64,000 nucleotides of DNA from Liquorilactobacillus cacaonum DSM 21116 (GCF_001436735.1 NZ_AYZE01000008.1:62001-126000), one strand, 5' to 3'. Shown: positions 8,508 to 17,588, counted from the first letter of the stretch. The notes: generated from the letters alone by a model not told the origin. Numbers and translations are program-made.

Positions 8508-9296
8508 CTATTTTACTAATTTATTGACTCCTAAAAATTTCTCTACTACCCACATCATTACAGCTGTAAAAATCATTAAGACAACTGAAATTGCAGAGAC
8601 TGTTGGGTCATAATTATTTTGAAGATAATTCAAAATTGCTGTTGGCAGCATATTTAGTGCTGGTCCATTTAAGAATAAAGAAATTGGGATATTGTTGAAT
8701 GAGTTTATGAAGCACATCATAAATGCAGCAATAACACTTGCCTTTATATTTGGCAAAACAACCAAGAAAAATGCCTGTCCTTTTGTACATCCACTGACCC
8801 AAGCGGCTTCTTCTATATGTGGATCTAAAATTAGCATACTAGCACTTACGAGTCTAATAACATATGGTAAACACAATAAAAAATGTCCTACTAACAAACT
8901 AATTAAAAGTGGCAACTTAAAACTAATCACAGCCGTTTGATATAAAGCAAAGCCAACAACAATTTCTGGAATAAGAGTAGGACTCAAAAAAAATGATTGG
9001 AACCATTCAGCATGCTGTAAGTTATAACGAGTTAATGCATATACCGCTGGAATACCAATAAGAAGAGCAGAAAAGCTTGCTATCAATGCAACGAATAAAC
9101 TCATTTTGAATCCGTCAACGAAATCCGGTTGCTGTAAAATGTTCTTATACCATTCAAATGTGAAACCCTTGATTGGTAATGAAATTGTCGGTTGATTGCC
9201 AAAAGATGTTATTACTACTAAGACAAGAGGCACCAAAATGATGAACATGACCACTAACCCAAAAATCAACAAGGGTTTATTCTTACGATCAAGCAT
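8508..9296 (-). CDS. ABC transporter permease (PotC-like)
   Basis: This 262-residue inner subunit has about six membrane helices. It carries the EAA loop (EEAAWVSGCTKGQAFF... near residue 160) that contacts the ATPase. The family is the PotC/iron-type binding-protein-dependent permeases. The gene overlaps the upstream permease by 8 bases, so the two are translationally coupled and probably form the heterodimeric pore. Substrate is not visible from the sequence. Confidence 0.85.
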   Translation of the reverse strand: MLDRKNKPLLIFGLVVMFIILVPLVLVVITSFGNQPTISLPIKGFTFEWYKNILQQPDFVDGFKMSLFVALIASFSALLIGIPAVYALTRYNLQHAEWFQSFFLSPTLIPEIVVGFALYQTAVISFKLPLLISLLVGHFLLCLPYVIRLVSASMLILDPHIEEAAWVSGCTKGQAFFLVVLPNIKASVIAAFMMCFINSFNNIPISLFLNGPALNMLPTAILNYLQNNYDPTVSAISVVLMIFTAVMMWVVEKFLGVNKLVK

Positions 9297-10119
9297 TAAC
9301 TTTCCTCCTATCTAATTTTTTCATTAATTTGTTAATTGCAAACATAATCACAACTGATAAAATTATTAAGATAATTGCAACTACACTTGCATTTGTCCAA
9401 TCACCTAGGGTCATTGCTTGTTGATAAATCAGCGTTGCCATTACCAAATGCCGGTTCCCTCCAAGCAGTTGAGGTGTTGTGTAGGCGGTCATCGTTCCCG
9501 CAAAAACAAGAATACATCCTGTCAAGATTCCGGTTGTTAGTTGAGGAATAATCACCTTAAAAAGATTAGTCATAGCACCGGCACCTAATACGGCAGCAGC
9601 CTCTTCAGTTTCTATATTTAATTCTGTTATTGATCCAACTAACGAAGTAACCATAATTGGTAAAAAGAGATAAGCTGAACCAATAACGATTGCTGCATTT
9701 GTATACAAAATTGTTATGGGTGCGCTAATTAAATGTAGCTTAAGTAGTAAATCGTTAAAGACTCCGTTCTTTCCCAAAATAATGATCCATGCAAAATTTC
9801 GAATAACTGCATTTGTTAACATTGGAAACAATATAATCACAGACAATAATTTACGCACCTTTTCATCTTGTCGTGCAATCCATATTGCTAACGGTAGCCC
9901 TAAAACGAGTACAACCAAAGTCGTAAATAATGCTATTGCCAAAGTTCGAAAAATTACAGTTTGATTATAACTGCTCTTTAAAAATTCTAAGTATAACTTG
10001 CCATAATCACTGCTTTGATTCAATGTAGGTATAATAATTTGAATCAAAGGATAAAAGGTAAAGATTAGTACACCAACAAAAGCTGGTAATAACAATAGAA
10101 TAGCTGAACGTTTTCGCAT
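9289..10119 (-). CDS. ABC transporter permease (PotB-like)
   Basis: This 276-residue protein has about six membrane helices and an EAA loop (EEAAAVLGAGAMTNL near residue 173). It is the first gene of the ABC-ade-nucleoside hydrolase operon. It pairs with the overlapping PotC-like permease. The upstream region 10120-10585 carries an inverted repeat and PurBox-like sequences, which would fit purine control. Assignment as a permease is secure; substrate is open. Confidence 0.85.
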   Translation of the reverse strand: MRKRSAILLLLPAFVGVLIFTFYPLIQIIIPTLNQSSDYGKLYLEFLKSSYNQTVIFRTLAIALFTTLVVLVLGLPLAIWIARQDEKVRKLLSVIILFPMLTNAVIRNFAWIIILGKNGVFNDLLLKLHLISAPITILYTNAAIVIGSAYLFLPIMVTSLVGSITELNIETEEAAAVLGAGAMTNLFKVIIPQLTTGILTGCILVFAGTMTAYTTPQLLGGNRHLVMATLIYQQAMTLGDWTNASVVAIILIILSVVIMFAINKLMKKLDRRKVNA

Positions 10120-10164
10120 ATAATTCGTATCCTCTCTTAAAAGTACTAGTCCATGTTATCATTA

Positions 10165-10177
10165 AAAACCGAATATT
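10165..10177 (+). promoter_or_regulatory. PurBox-like sequence upstream of ABC/ade operon
   Basis: AAAACCGAATATT differs at one position from the PurR box AWWWCCGAACWWT known in lactococci and bacilli. It lies about 45 bases upstream of the first permease gene. A second, inverted copy is at 10325-10337. Confidence 0.4.
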
Positions 10178-10204
10178 AAAAGTGAAAATTTCAAAAAAAT
10201 ATGA

Positions 10205-10230
10205 TTTTAGACAGTTTATGCAGTCTAAAA
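10205..10230. promoter_or_regulatory. 8-bp perfect inverted repeat upstream of ABC/ade operon
   Basis: TTTTAGAC (10205-10212) and GTCTAAAA (10223-10230) flank a 10-base spacer. The spacing is compatible with an operator for a dimeric regulator. It lies about 90 bases before the ABC permease start. I see no clear consensus promoter in the 466-base gap apart from AT-rich stretches. Confidence 0.4.
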
Positions 10231-10324
10231 GTTAATAAAGTTATCAAAAAAATTGTTCAGTTCGCATTTTAATGTATTAAATGTTTCCTGGCCTAAAATG
10301 AACTATATTACACCTAACACTTAT

Positions 10325-10337
10325 AAAGTTCGGTAAA
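10325..10337 (-). promoter_or_regulatory. PurBox-like sequence between ABC/ade operon and dus
   Basis: The minus-strand sequence TTTACCGAACTTT matches 12 of 13 positions of the PurR box AWWWCCGAACWWT. It is about 205 bases from the ABC operon start and faces the opposite way to the copy at 10165. A weaker relative (AAATGCGAACTGA, minus strand) is at 10258-10270. Confidence 0.45.
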
Positions 10338-10521
10338 AGCCTTCTTTCAACTCATTTCAACTATCCTCCTCTTATCACTTCTAACTTTAAAACTGATTGC
10401 TAATAGTTAATAATTTTGATGTAATATTCATAGATTTGAATATCTGAAAGAAGTTCTGCTAAAATCGCTTAATTGATTATTCAGCCAAATAGCTTGCAAA
10501 GTTGAAAAAAAATACTCATAA

Positions 10522-10543
10522 TTAGTAAACGATTATTTACTAA
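10522..10543. promoter_or_regulatory. 8-bp inverted repeat upstream of dus
   Basis: TTAGTAAA (10522-10529) and TTTACTAA (10536-10543) are perfect reverse complements around a 6-base spacer, 42 bases before the dus start. The arm TTAGTAAA also occurs in the gal/lacS operator. AT-richness makes chance occurrence possible. Confidence 0.3.
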
Positions 10544-10585
10544 ATTGTATTTTTTGCAATCGAATTAAGAGGAGTGTATATCTAA

Positions 10586-11638
10586 TTGTCAAATAAAGAA
10601 AATGATTTTTGGAATAAAATAATTGCGGACTCCAAAGATGAAAATGGTGAAAAGCGTCCATTTGTAAGTCTAGCACCAATGGAGGCTGTTACAGACACCG
10701 TTTTTCGTCGTGTCGTGTCCCAGGCTTGCCCACCTGATGTTTTCTACACAGAGTTCACTCATGCACGCTCTGTAACACATCCACAGGCAAAATTTTCTGT
10801 TCAAGGTCGCTTATATATTGATCCATCAGAAAATCAAATCCCAGTTGCGCAACTTTGGGGGGACAAAGGGGAAGATTTTGAAAAAGCCGTTCAAGAGGTT
10901 GTTAAATTGGGATACAAAGCAATTGACTTAAATATGGGTTGTCCTGATGGAACTGTTGTTAAAAACGGTGGTGGTAGTGATTTAATCCGCCATTTTGATA
11001 AAGCAAAAGAGATAATTACTTCAGCAAAAACAAGTGGCTTACCAGTCAGTGTCAAAACTAGATTGGGGTTCAGTGATGTCAACGAATTTAAAGAATGGAT
11101 TCCATTTTTATTAGAACAAGATGTTCGTGTGTTAACAATTCACTTTAGAACTCGCCAAGAAATGAGCAAAGTCCCCGCTCATTATGAATTGATTGATGAA
11201 ATTCTAAAAATGCGTGATTCAATTGCACCGAAAACACTAATTCAAATTAACGGTGACATTGCCACTGCTGTTGAGGGGCTTAAATTAGCAAAACAACATC
11301 CCGGCGTTGATGGTATCATGATTGGTCGTGGAGTGTTTGCTAATCCATTTTGTTTTGAAATCACACCAAAGCAACACACTTTAGCAGAAACTTTTAACCT
11401 ATTAAGAACACAGCTTGACCTTTTTGATGACTTTTATGCTCGTTTTGAATCTCGAAAATTTGTAGCATTAAGACGCTTCTTCAAAATATATGTTCGCGGT
11501 CTAAGGAATGCTCATGAACTTCGTGAAAAATTAATGAGTGCTAAAAGTACAGATGAAGTTCGTATACTTCTTGATGATTTAGAATTGCGCCAAGGTACAG
11601 ATATTTTAGACCCACGCTTCCAGACACTAAATAACTAA
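10586..11638 (+). CDS. tRNA-dihydrouridine synthase family protein
   Basis: This 350-residue FMN-dependent enzyme reduces specific uridines in the tRNA D-loop to dihydrouridine. The FMN-binding start APMEAVTDTVFRR is at residues 30-42, the active-site Cys119 is in NMGCP, and the phosphate-binding IMIGRGVFANP follows later. The start is TTG at 10586, 11 bases after AGGAG. It differs from canonical DusB by an expanded region around FTHARSVTHPQAKF, as in a second Dus type of lactobacilli. It stands alone and ends at a strong terminator. Confidence 0.88.
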   Translation: MSNKENDFWNKIIADSKDENGEKRPFVSLAPMEAVTDTVFRRVVSQACPPDVFYTEFTHARSVTHPQAKFSVQGRLYIDPSENQIPVAQLWGDKGEDFEKAVQEVVKLGYKAIDLNMGCPDGTVVKNGGGSDLIRHFDKAKEIITSAKTSGLPVSVKTRLGFSDVNEFKEWIPFLLEQDVRVLTIHFRTRQEMSKVPAHYELIDEILKMRDSIAPKTLIQINGDIATAVEGLKLAKQHPGVDGIMIGRGVFANPFCFEITPKQHTLAETFNLLRTQLDLFDDFYARFESRKFVALRRFFKIYVRGLRNAHELREKLMSAKSTDEVRILLDDLELRQGTDILDPRFQTLNN

Positions 11639-11662
11639 ATATATTGTTTTTATCATAATTAT

Positions 11663-11710
11663 AAAGAAGGTGTGCCAAAATAAAAAATTTGGCACACCTT
11701 CTTTATTTTT
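11663..11710. terminator. Strong terminator after dus
   Basis: Arms AAAGAAGGTGTGCCAAA (11663-11679) and TTTGGCACACCTTCTTT (11688-11704) form a perfect 17-bp stem. It is followed by ATTTTTTT on the plus strand. It ends dus and may also act on pxpB transcripts from the other side. Confidence 0.92.
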
Positions 11711-11762
11711 TTGGATAAATATGTGCTGAGAAAATGCTCCCAAGAATTTCAACATTCCCCAA

Positions 11763-12497
11763 TTAATTAAAGGGTGTTCCGAGTACTCTCTCTTTTAATC
11801 GGAACATTCCTCTATTGTCTAATTCTTTTATCTGATAAAACTCAGTTTTAGAAATCGGATAAAAATGAAGATAGTTTCCTGCTTCGTACCTTGCTTGAGG
11901 TTCTTCAGGATTGTACAAAACAATAGGGGTTCTTCCAATTATGTGCCAACCACCAGGTGACTCAACCGGATAAATACCAGCTTGCTTACCTGCTAATGCA
12001 ACACTTCCCGCTGGAACTTTCCCCCGCGGTGTTTCTAAGCGTGGTATCCCTATTCTGTCAGGGGTTGTACCTAAATAAGGATAGCATGGCATGAAACCTA
12101 ACATATAGATAAAATAGTTATCTCTTGTATGTAATTTGATTAAATCAGCGATACTCATATTCCCAAATTCTGCAATTTCTTTAATATCTATGGCAAATTC
12201 ATCATCATAGCAAACCGGAATTTCAATCACCTTTACTTGCTCATCTTGAGAAGACGTATCAAAAACAGTTAAAATTTGGTTAACCTTTTCATTAATTTCT
12301 CGATAAGTAATCATACACGCATTAAAATTTATTAGAATACTACTATATGCAGGTGTTATTGTTTCTATAATGTTGATTTGTTTTTTCAATGCTTTGACAA
12401 CTTTATGAATCAATACATTTTCACGGATATCAATCTTATCTGCAAAATTAATAAGCATTGCACTCTCACCTACTGGAATACATCTATAATTAAGCAA
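11763..12497 (-). CDS. pxpB: 5-oxoprolinase subunit PxpB / KipI family (orphan)
   Basis: This 244-residue protein carries the allophanate hydrolase subunit 1 fold. Its best-known members are PxpB, one subunit of the ATP-dependent 5-oxoproline hydrolase PxpABC, and KipI, an inhibitor of a sporulation kinase. The conserved core GFMPCYPYLGTT, then VPAGSVALAGKQAGIYP and SPGGWHIIGRTP, is clear. The TTG start at 12497 is preceded by AGGTG. No pxpA or pxpC is adjacent, so its partner must be elsewhere or it acts alone. The gene symbol refers to the family only. Confidence 0.8.
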   Translation of the reverse strand: MLNYRCIPVGESAMLINFADKIDIRENVLIHKVVKALKKQINIIETITPAYSSILINFNACMITYREINEKVNQILTVFDTSSQDEQVKVIEIPVCYDDEFAIDIKEIAEFGNMSIADLIKLHTRDNYFIYMLGFMPCYPYLGTTPDRIGIPRLETPRGKVPAGSVALAGKQAGIYPVESPGGWHIIGRTPIVLYNPEEPQARYEAGNYLHFYPISKTEFYQIKELDNRGMFRLKERVLGTPFN

Positions 12498-12669
12498 CCT
12501 AACTCACCTACCTATAAATTTTTATAATAATTAAAATTGTTAGCATTAATAATAAACACATACTTTATTGTTTGTCTAGTTTATATTCATTGAAAAAAAA
12601 GGAGTTTAACTAAGTTTTCCAAAATAAAATTTAATTTAACAAAAAGATTAAAATCTACATAAACAATAA

Positions 12670-12678
12670 TGATATAAT
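12670..12678 (+). promoter_or_regulatory. Extended -10 promoter of aminotransferase gene
   Basis: TGATATAAT is a perfect extended -10 element, 38 bases before the start codon. No good -35 box is present, as is usual for this class. The remainder of 12498-12715 is AT-rich with no other clear feature. Confidence 0.65.
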
Positions 12679-12715
12679 CTGATTTAATCAATAAACAATT
12701 AAGGAGTTTTTTTAC

Positions 12716-13891
12716 ATGGTAAAACCTTTAAATCAAAATGTAGTAACAAATCTTCAAAGAACAGGAATACGTAGATTCAATGAATTAGTAGCCAAAGTCC
12801 CGGGAGCAATCAAATTAACTGTCGGTGAAATCGACCTTCCAACCCCACCAAACACTAAACTCCGTGGAATTAATGCTATTACCGAAAACGTAACAAAATA
12901 CACTCCAAATGCCGGAGACTTAGAATTGCGTTCTGCAATTTCTGAATACCTAGAACAACACTATCAACTTAATTATTCCGCAAAAAATGAAATCATTGTA
13001 ACTGTTGGTGGATCAGAAGCAATCGATACTATTTTTAGAACATTACTTGAACCTAACGATGAAATTATCATCCCAGCTCCTTGCTTCCCAGGTTATCTAG
13101 GATCTGGAATTCTCACTCAAAGTAATATTGTTTTAGTGGATACTTGTTCATCTGAATTTAAGTTAACTCCACAACAGTTAGAAGATGCAATTACACCTTC
13201 AACTAAATTAGTCGTTTTAAACTATCCAAATAATCCAACAGGTTCCATCTTAACAGTAAGTGAACTAGAGAAACTGGCAGAAATCATCATTAAACACGAC
13301 TTATACGTATTAACAGATGAAATGTATGCAACTTTAGTATACGATGACATAGGAATTGCTCCATCAATTGCCTCAATTCAAGGAATGAAAGAACGTACAA
13401 TTATTGTTAATGGTGTTTCAAAATCAAGTTCTATGACAGGTTGGCGTGTTGGTTATATTGCAACCTCCGAAAAAATTGTAGAACAAGCTTTAAAAGTCCA
13501 TCAATATGCAGTTGCTAGTCCGGCATCAATGGCACAAAAGGCAGCAATTACAGCGTTAACTACCGACTTCCCAGAAACACAAAAAATGGCACTATTATTT
13601 GAACGTCGCCGTGATATTTTAGTGAACTCTCTCAATGAAATAGGCCTAAAATTTAATCGTCCTGTTGGCGCATTTTATTGTTTTCTCGATATCTCGGAGT
13701 TTGGTATGGATTCATGGTCATTCGCTGAAAAAATGTTATATGATTACAAATTAGCTGTCGTCCCTGGTAGTTCTTTCTCAAAATATGGTGACAACTTCGT
13801 CAGACTTTCTTTTGCAGTCGACGAACAAATTATTGTTGAAGCAATGAAGAGATTATCCGCAGGTGTTGCGAGCCTAAGAAAGAAGAAATAA
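12716..13891 (+). CDS. PLP-dependent class I/II aminotransferase
   Basis: This 391-residue cytoplasmic transaminase moves an amino group between an amino acid and a 2-oxo acid. The PLP lysine is K236 in VSKSSSMTGWRVGY, and the cofactor-contacting YPNNPTG is at 170-176. The MTGWR form is typical of the PatA/aspartate-aromatic subgroup. ATG 12716 has AAGGAG 9 bases upstream. Two bases separate it from a 2-hydroxyacid dehydrogenase gene, so the pair could turn an amino acid into a 2-oxo acid and then a 2-hydroxy acid. The amino acid is unknown. Confidence 0.88.
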   Translation: MVKPLNQNVVTNLQRTGIRRFNELVAKVPGAIKLTVGEIDLPTPPNTKLRGINAITENVTKYTPNAGDLELRSAISEYLEQHYQLNYSAKNEIIVTVGGSEAIDTIFRTLLEPNDEIIIPAPCFPGYLGSGILTQSNIVLVDTCSSEFKLTPQQLEDAITPSTKLVVLNYPNNPTGSILTVSELEKLAEIIIKHDLYVLTDEMYATLVYDDIGIAPSIASIQGMKERTIIVNGVSKSSSMTGWRVGYIATSEKIVEQALKVHQYAVASPASMAQKAAITALTTDFPETQKMALLFERRRDILVNSLNEIGLKFNRPVGAFYCFLDISEFGMDSWSFAEKMLYDYKLAVVPGSSFSKYGDNFVRLSFAVDEQIIVEAMKRLSAGVASLRKKK

Positions 13892-13893
13892 TA

Positions 13894-14805
13894 ATGAAAA
13901 TAGTATATGTTGTCGATCCAATTGCTGATGATGGCATCAAATTATTGGAAGAAAATAATTTTACCGTATTTCAGAAGAATAAAGAATTATCAATACCAGC
14001 AAGCCTAGCTTTATGTAATCCAAATGAAGTAATAGCATTAATTATTCGTGCAACTAAAATAACTCCCGCAGAATTAGAGTTATTCCCAAATTTAAAAATA
14101 ATTGCACGACATGGTGTTGGTGTCGATAACTTACCCCTTGAGTATATTAAAAGCCGGCAAATTCGCTTAACATATACTCCTGGGCTCAATGCCACTTCTG
14201 TTGCTGAATTATCCTTAACGCTTATACTTAATTTGTTAAAAAAAATCCCTGTCAATCATGCCGACAAATTTTTTGATGGTACTTTACTTACTGGAAAAAC
14301 AATTGGGCTAATCGGATATGGCAAAATCGCACAAAAATTAAGCCAAATTCTCAAACCTTTCGACATCAATTTATTGGTGTATAATCATCGCCAAAAAAAT
14401 TTGGAATATGGTAAACAAGTTGCACTTGCTCAAATTGCTAGCGAATCAGACATAATAAGTCTCCATATTCCAGCTACAAATGAAACCAATAACCTGATTA
14501 ACTCCGATTTTTTGAAAAAAATGAAGACGAGTGCCCTCTTAATAAATACCGCTCGGGGCTCACTAATTGATACCGATGCACTTTATCTTGCATTGAGTGC
14601 ACAATCTATTGGTGGAGCTGCTTTAGATGTTTTAGATTCTGGTGTAAAACATCCAATTGCTGAAGTTTGTACCTTGCCAAATGTCATTGTGACACCTCAT
14701 ATTGGTGCAAGTTCCATTGAAGTATTGCAACAATCTTCAATCCGTTGTGCCAAAGAAATTCTTCTATATGAAGAGGGAAACACACCCATCCAAAGTTTTT
14801 TCTAA
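13894..14805 (+). CDS. D-2-hydroxyacid dehydrogenase family (phosphoglycerate dehydrogenase-like)
   Basis: This 303-residue enzyme belongs to the NAD(P)-dependent D-isomer 2-hydroxyacid dehydrogenases. The nucleotide fold motif GYGKIA is at 141-146; after the next strand comes YNHR rather than an acidic residue, so NADP use is possible. R221 (in TARG) and H269 (in TPHIGAS) match two members of the catalytic Arg-Glu-His triad. The usual glutamate is not evident: the DVFxxEP region reads DVLDSG at 245-250. The gene immediately follows the aminotransferase and shares its terminator. Confidence 0.85.
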   Translation: MKIVYVVDPIADDGIKLLEENNFTVFQKNKELSIPASLALCNPNEVIALIIRATKITPAELELFPNLKIIARHGVGVDNLPLEYIKSRQIRLTYTPGLNATSVAELSLTLILNLLKKIPVNHADKFFDGTLLTGKTIGLIGYGKIAQKLSQILKPFDINLLVYNHRQKNLEYGKQVALAQIASESDIISLHIPATNETNNLINSDFLKKMKTSALLINTARGSLIDTDALYLALSAQSIGGAALDVLDSGVKHPIAEVCTLPNVIVTPHIGASSIEVLQQSSIRCAKEILLYEEGNTPIQSFF

Positions 14806-14807
14806 AA

Positions 14808-14857
14808 AAACTATCTTGCGAATCAACTCATTTCGTTGATCCACAAGATAGTTTTTA
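14808..14857. terminator. Bidirectional terminator between hydroxyacid dehydrogenase and purine permease
   Basis: AAACTATCTTG (14808-14818) pairs with CAAGATAGTTT (14844-14854), with an inner ATCAAC/GTTGAT stem. T-rich flanks are on both sides, so it can serve the convergent genes in both directions. Confidence 0.88.
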
Positions 14858-14869
14858 CTTTATAGTCAT

Positions 14870-16195
14870 TTACTTTGCGGGAATTAATTTGTTCATTACG
14901 ATTGCTACAATCGCACTAATTGCAATTGGAGAATCTAATAAGTATTGCAATAATTGTGGTGCATGTTTTGATAATGAAGATGGCATAAACAATAAGCCAA
15001 TTGCGAAAATCAATGGTACACCGATGATATACAATTCACGTTCAGAAAATTCCTCGTTCTTAATTACTCTAAACCCACTTAACATAATTACCATACAAAC
15101 AACTGCAAAGACACCACCAATAACTGCAGATGGAATTGCATTAATCAGCGCCGATAATTTTCCTAAAAATGAAAGTGCAATAAAGAAAATTGATGCACCC
15201 ACAAAAACACGACGACTAGCGACACCTGTAATTGAAATGATCCCAGCATTTGTAGAATATCCAGTCAATGGTGTAGCACCTACTATTGATGCCACAAAAC
15301 AACCGATTCCTTCACCAATTACACCACGATTAACTTGCTCATCGCTGAGTGGTTCCTCAATAACAGCACTCACAGCAAACCAAGTCCCTGTTGTTTCAGC
15401 CATTAATACCAAGTAAATCACTAACATTGTTAAAATTGCTGACCAATTAAAAGAAAGTCCATAGTTAATAAATGCGATATGAGGCAAACTGAAAAATGGT
15501 GCACTCGCTACAGAAGATAAATTCAAGCCACCCATCAGTGAGGCAACAAATGACCCACATGCAAGAGCAATAATTACTGAACTTATCCTAAAAATCCGAC
15601 CGAACTTTGAAAAATAAACTCCAAGCATTGAAAACAAAATCATAATCGCTGCTGTTATAAAAGCAAGCAATACATTTTGATCCATCGATAATGATTTGGT
15701 TGAAATATAAATATTACTTGTAAAAGCTGTTGGTAAAAGTGTCAATCCCACAATCATAATAATTGTGCCACTCACGATTGAAGGTATAAAATGACGTACT
15801 ATGTATTTGTAAACACCCGTCAATCCAAGTAAGATAACCGCGATTGCCCCAACCAAAGTTGCACCCATCGCCGTATCTAACTTCCCACCATCACTAATGA
15901 TAATACCTGCTAAAGCTCCAATTGGAACAAAGGACGGTCCCTGACATACTGGCAAACGCAAGAAAAAGATTACTTGAATTAATGATGCAATTCCGGCACC
16001 TAAAAATGTTGACTGAATAAGTGCAGCTGAATTTGTTGAGGACATCGCTACCGCAGAAGCGATAATCACAGGTGGTACATATACATCCATTGCTAAGACA
16101 TGTTGTAATCCTAAAACAAGTGATTGTTGCCATGAAATTTTTTCATCTACTCCAATTGATAGATTTGAAGATTTTACTCGATTTGCATTTTCCAT
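14870..16195 (-). CDS. NCS2 family purine (xanthine/guanine-type) permease
   Basis: This 441-residue membrane protein has about 12-14 hydrophobic segments. It belongs to the nucleobase:cation symporter 2 family, which moves uracil, xanthine, urate or related bases into the cell. Recognisable parts are QHVLAMDVYVPP at the N-terminus, the CQGPSFVPIG loop, and GVIGEGIGCFVASIVG followed by TPLTGYSTNAG near the substrate site. It lies 22 bp behind guanine deaminase in one operon. This context makes guanine or xanthine the likely substrate, which is an inference. Confidence 0.88.
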   Translation of the reverse strand: MENANRVKSSNLSIGVDEKISWQQSLVLGLQHVLAMDVYVPPVIIASAVAMSSTNSAALIQSTFLGAGIASLIQVIFFLRLPVCQGPSFVPIGALAGIIISDGGKLDTAMGATLVGAIAVILLGLTGVYKYIVRHFIPSIVSGTIIMIVGLTLLPTAFTSNIYISTKSLSMDQNVLLAFITAAIMILFSMLGVYFSKFGRIFRISSVIIALACGSFVASLMGGLNLSSVASAPFFSLPHIAFINYGLSFNWSAILTMLVIYLVLMAETTGTWFAVSAVIEEPLSDEQVNRGVIGEGIGCFVASIVGATPLTGYSTNAGIISITGVASRRVFVGASIFFIALSFLGKLSALINAIPSAVIGGVFAVVCMVIMLSGFRVIKNEEFSERELYIIGVPLIFAIGLLFMPSSLSKHAPQLLQYLLDSPIAISAIVAIVMNKLIPAK

Positions 16196-16217
16196 TTTTT
16201 GAATCTCCTCAAAAAGA

Positions 16218-17549
16218 TTATTTTACTTTAATTCCTTGAATCCATACTTCAGAAATATCAGTTTGTTCGCTCAAATATAATAATTTGGCTAACTGACTAC
16301 TTGGTGTCTTATACATACTAAAACCAGGCAAGTGACTCGAATCTAATACTTGTGCATCAAATATTTGTCCTTTTTCAAAAGTTCCTACAGGTAAATTAAG
16401 CGCTTCTCCTCCGCCTTTTGTAGCAAGATAAAATGATTCAAGAATTGAAACTTTTGAATCAAAAACTCCTCTTTTTTCCTGTTCGACTTTCACATCTACC
16501 CCATCAGTTAACATACGACTTGAAATAACAGTCTGCTTAATATTGTCATACAAGCTTGGTGAAAATCCTCCTGAAATATCTGTTCCAAGGCCCAATTTAA
16601 CACCTTGTTGCTTTAAACGTTTAACAGGCAATACCCCATTAGCAAAATATGCGTTAGATATTGGACAATGTGCGATTGCAGCTCCATGCTTTGCAAATAT
16701 TTCGCCATCTCGTTCATCTATAAAATTGCAATGATCCATAATTGACTTGTTAGTCAGCAATCCATAATCGGCTAAAACCTCAGTATCACGCTTTCCAAAC
16801 CTTTCAACTACGTAATCATGCTCCCACTGTCCTTCACTGCAATGGGTTTGTATATAGGTATCGTACTCTTTAGCTAGTTTCCCTAATGCCTCAAGTGTCT
16901 GATCTGTACAACTAGGAACAAATCTTGGCGTAACAACAGGATAAACTCCCTGTTTGACGTCTTCACCCAATTTACGCACCGCTTTGATAAACTTTTCCGT
17001 ATCTAAGATTGCTTGTTCAGAACTGACATCACGATAATAATCATGTGTCTGTTCTTGGTTATCCATCACAACCTTACCAACAAATGCACGTTGACCAAGG
17101 TTACTTGAAATTCTTGCTAATTCAATGCTCGCATTAAGATGTTGCGTTGCAAAATAAACAGCTGTAGTAGTTCCACGATTAATAAGTTGTTGTACTAAGT
17201 CTGAATATACTTTTTTGGCAAAATCAATATTTGCATACTTAGCTTCTAGTGGAAAAGTACATTCGTCAAGCCAAACGTTTAATGGCTCGTCAAGCGCAAC
17301 TCCTGCTTGTGGCCACTGCGGTGCATGTATATGTAAATCTACAAATCCTGGCAAAACACACTTGTCATCAAAATCAATTAAACTTCCATTGGTACGAGCC
17401 TCGTCAAATATTTCAGAATAACTTGGATTGTCACTTAATACTAAATCTATTATAATTCCTCTTTCATTAACCAATAGTAATCCATTTCTCAAATATTCGA
17501 CTTTACCATAAACTGGTGTATGAAAAAAATTACCCTTAAACACTTGCAT
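16218..17549 (-). CDS. guaD: Guanine deaminase (amidohydrolase family)
   Basis: This 443-residue zinc amidohydrolase converts guanine to xanthine and ammonia. The metal ligands are seen in PGFVDLHIHAPQ (around residues 68-79), the HCSEGQWEHDYV segment near 240 and the later HGAAIAHCPISN, followed by GTDISGG, all as in bacterial GuaD. The length is close to the E. coli enzyme (439 residues). It leads a two-gene operon with a purine permease from the promoter at 17589-17617. It complements the separate adenine deaminase locus at 4661-6361. Confidence 0.9.
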   Translation of the reverse strand: MQVFKGNFFHTPVYGKVEYLRNGLLLVNERGIIIDLVLSDNPSYSEIFDEARTNGSLIDFDDKCVLPGFVDLHIHAPQWPQAGVALDEPLNVWLDECTFPLEAKYANIDFAKKVYSDLVQQLINRGTTTAVYFATQHLNASIELARISSNLGQRAFVGKVVMDNQEQTHDYYRDVSSEQAILDTEKFIKAVRKLGEDVKQGVYPVVTPRFVPSCTDQTLEALGKLAKEYDTYIQTHCSEGQWEHDYVVERFGKRDTEVLADYGLLTNKSIMDHCNFIDERDGEIFAKHGAAIAHCPISNAYFANGVLPVKRLKQQGVKLGLGTDISGGFSPSLYDNIKQTVISSRMLTDGVDVKVEQEKRGVFDSKVSILESFYLATKGGGEALNLPVGTFEKGQIFDAQVLDSSHLPGFSMYKTPSSQLAKLLYLSEQTDISEVWIQGIKVK

Positions 17550-17588
17550 TACTCATAAATCACTACCTTCTTGAATGGGATACCTTCT

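Noticed and set aside
10120-10585. Possible purine riboswitch or T-box before the ABC/ade operon or dus
   Set aside because: No conserved purine-aptamer loops or T-box core is present; only short palindromes and PurBox-like sequences are found.
14889-15416. Long plus-strand reading frame opposite the NCS2 permease
   Set aside because: It lies wholly inside a well-supported membrane protein gene on the other strand, and has no ribosome site or family resemblance.
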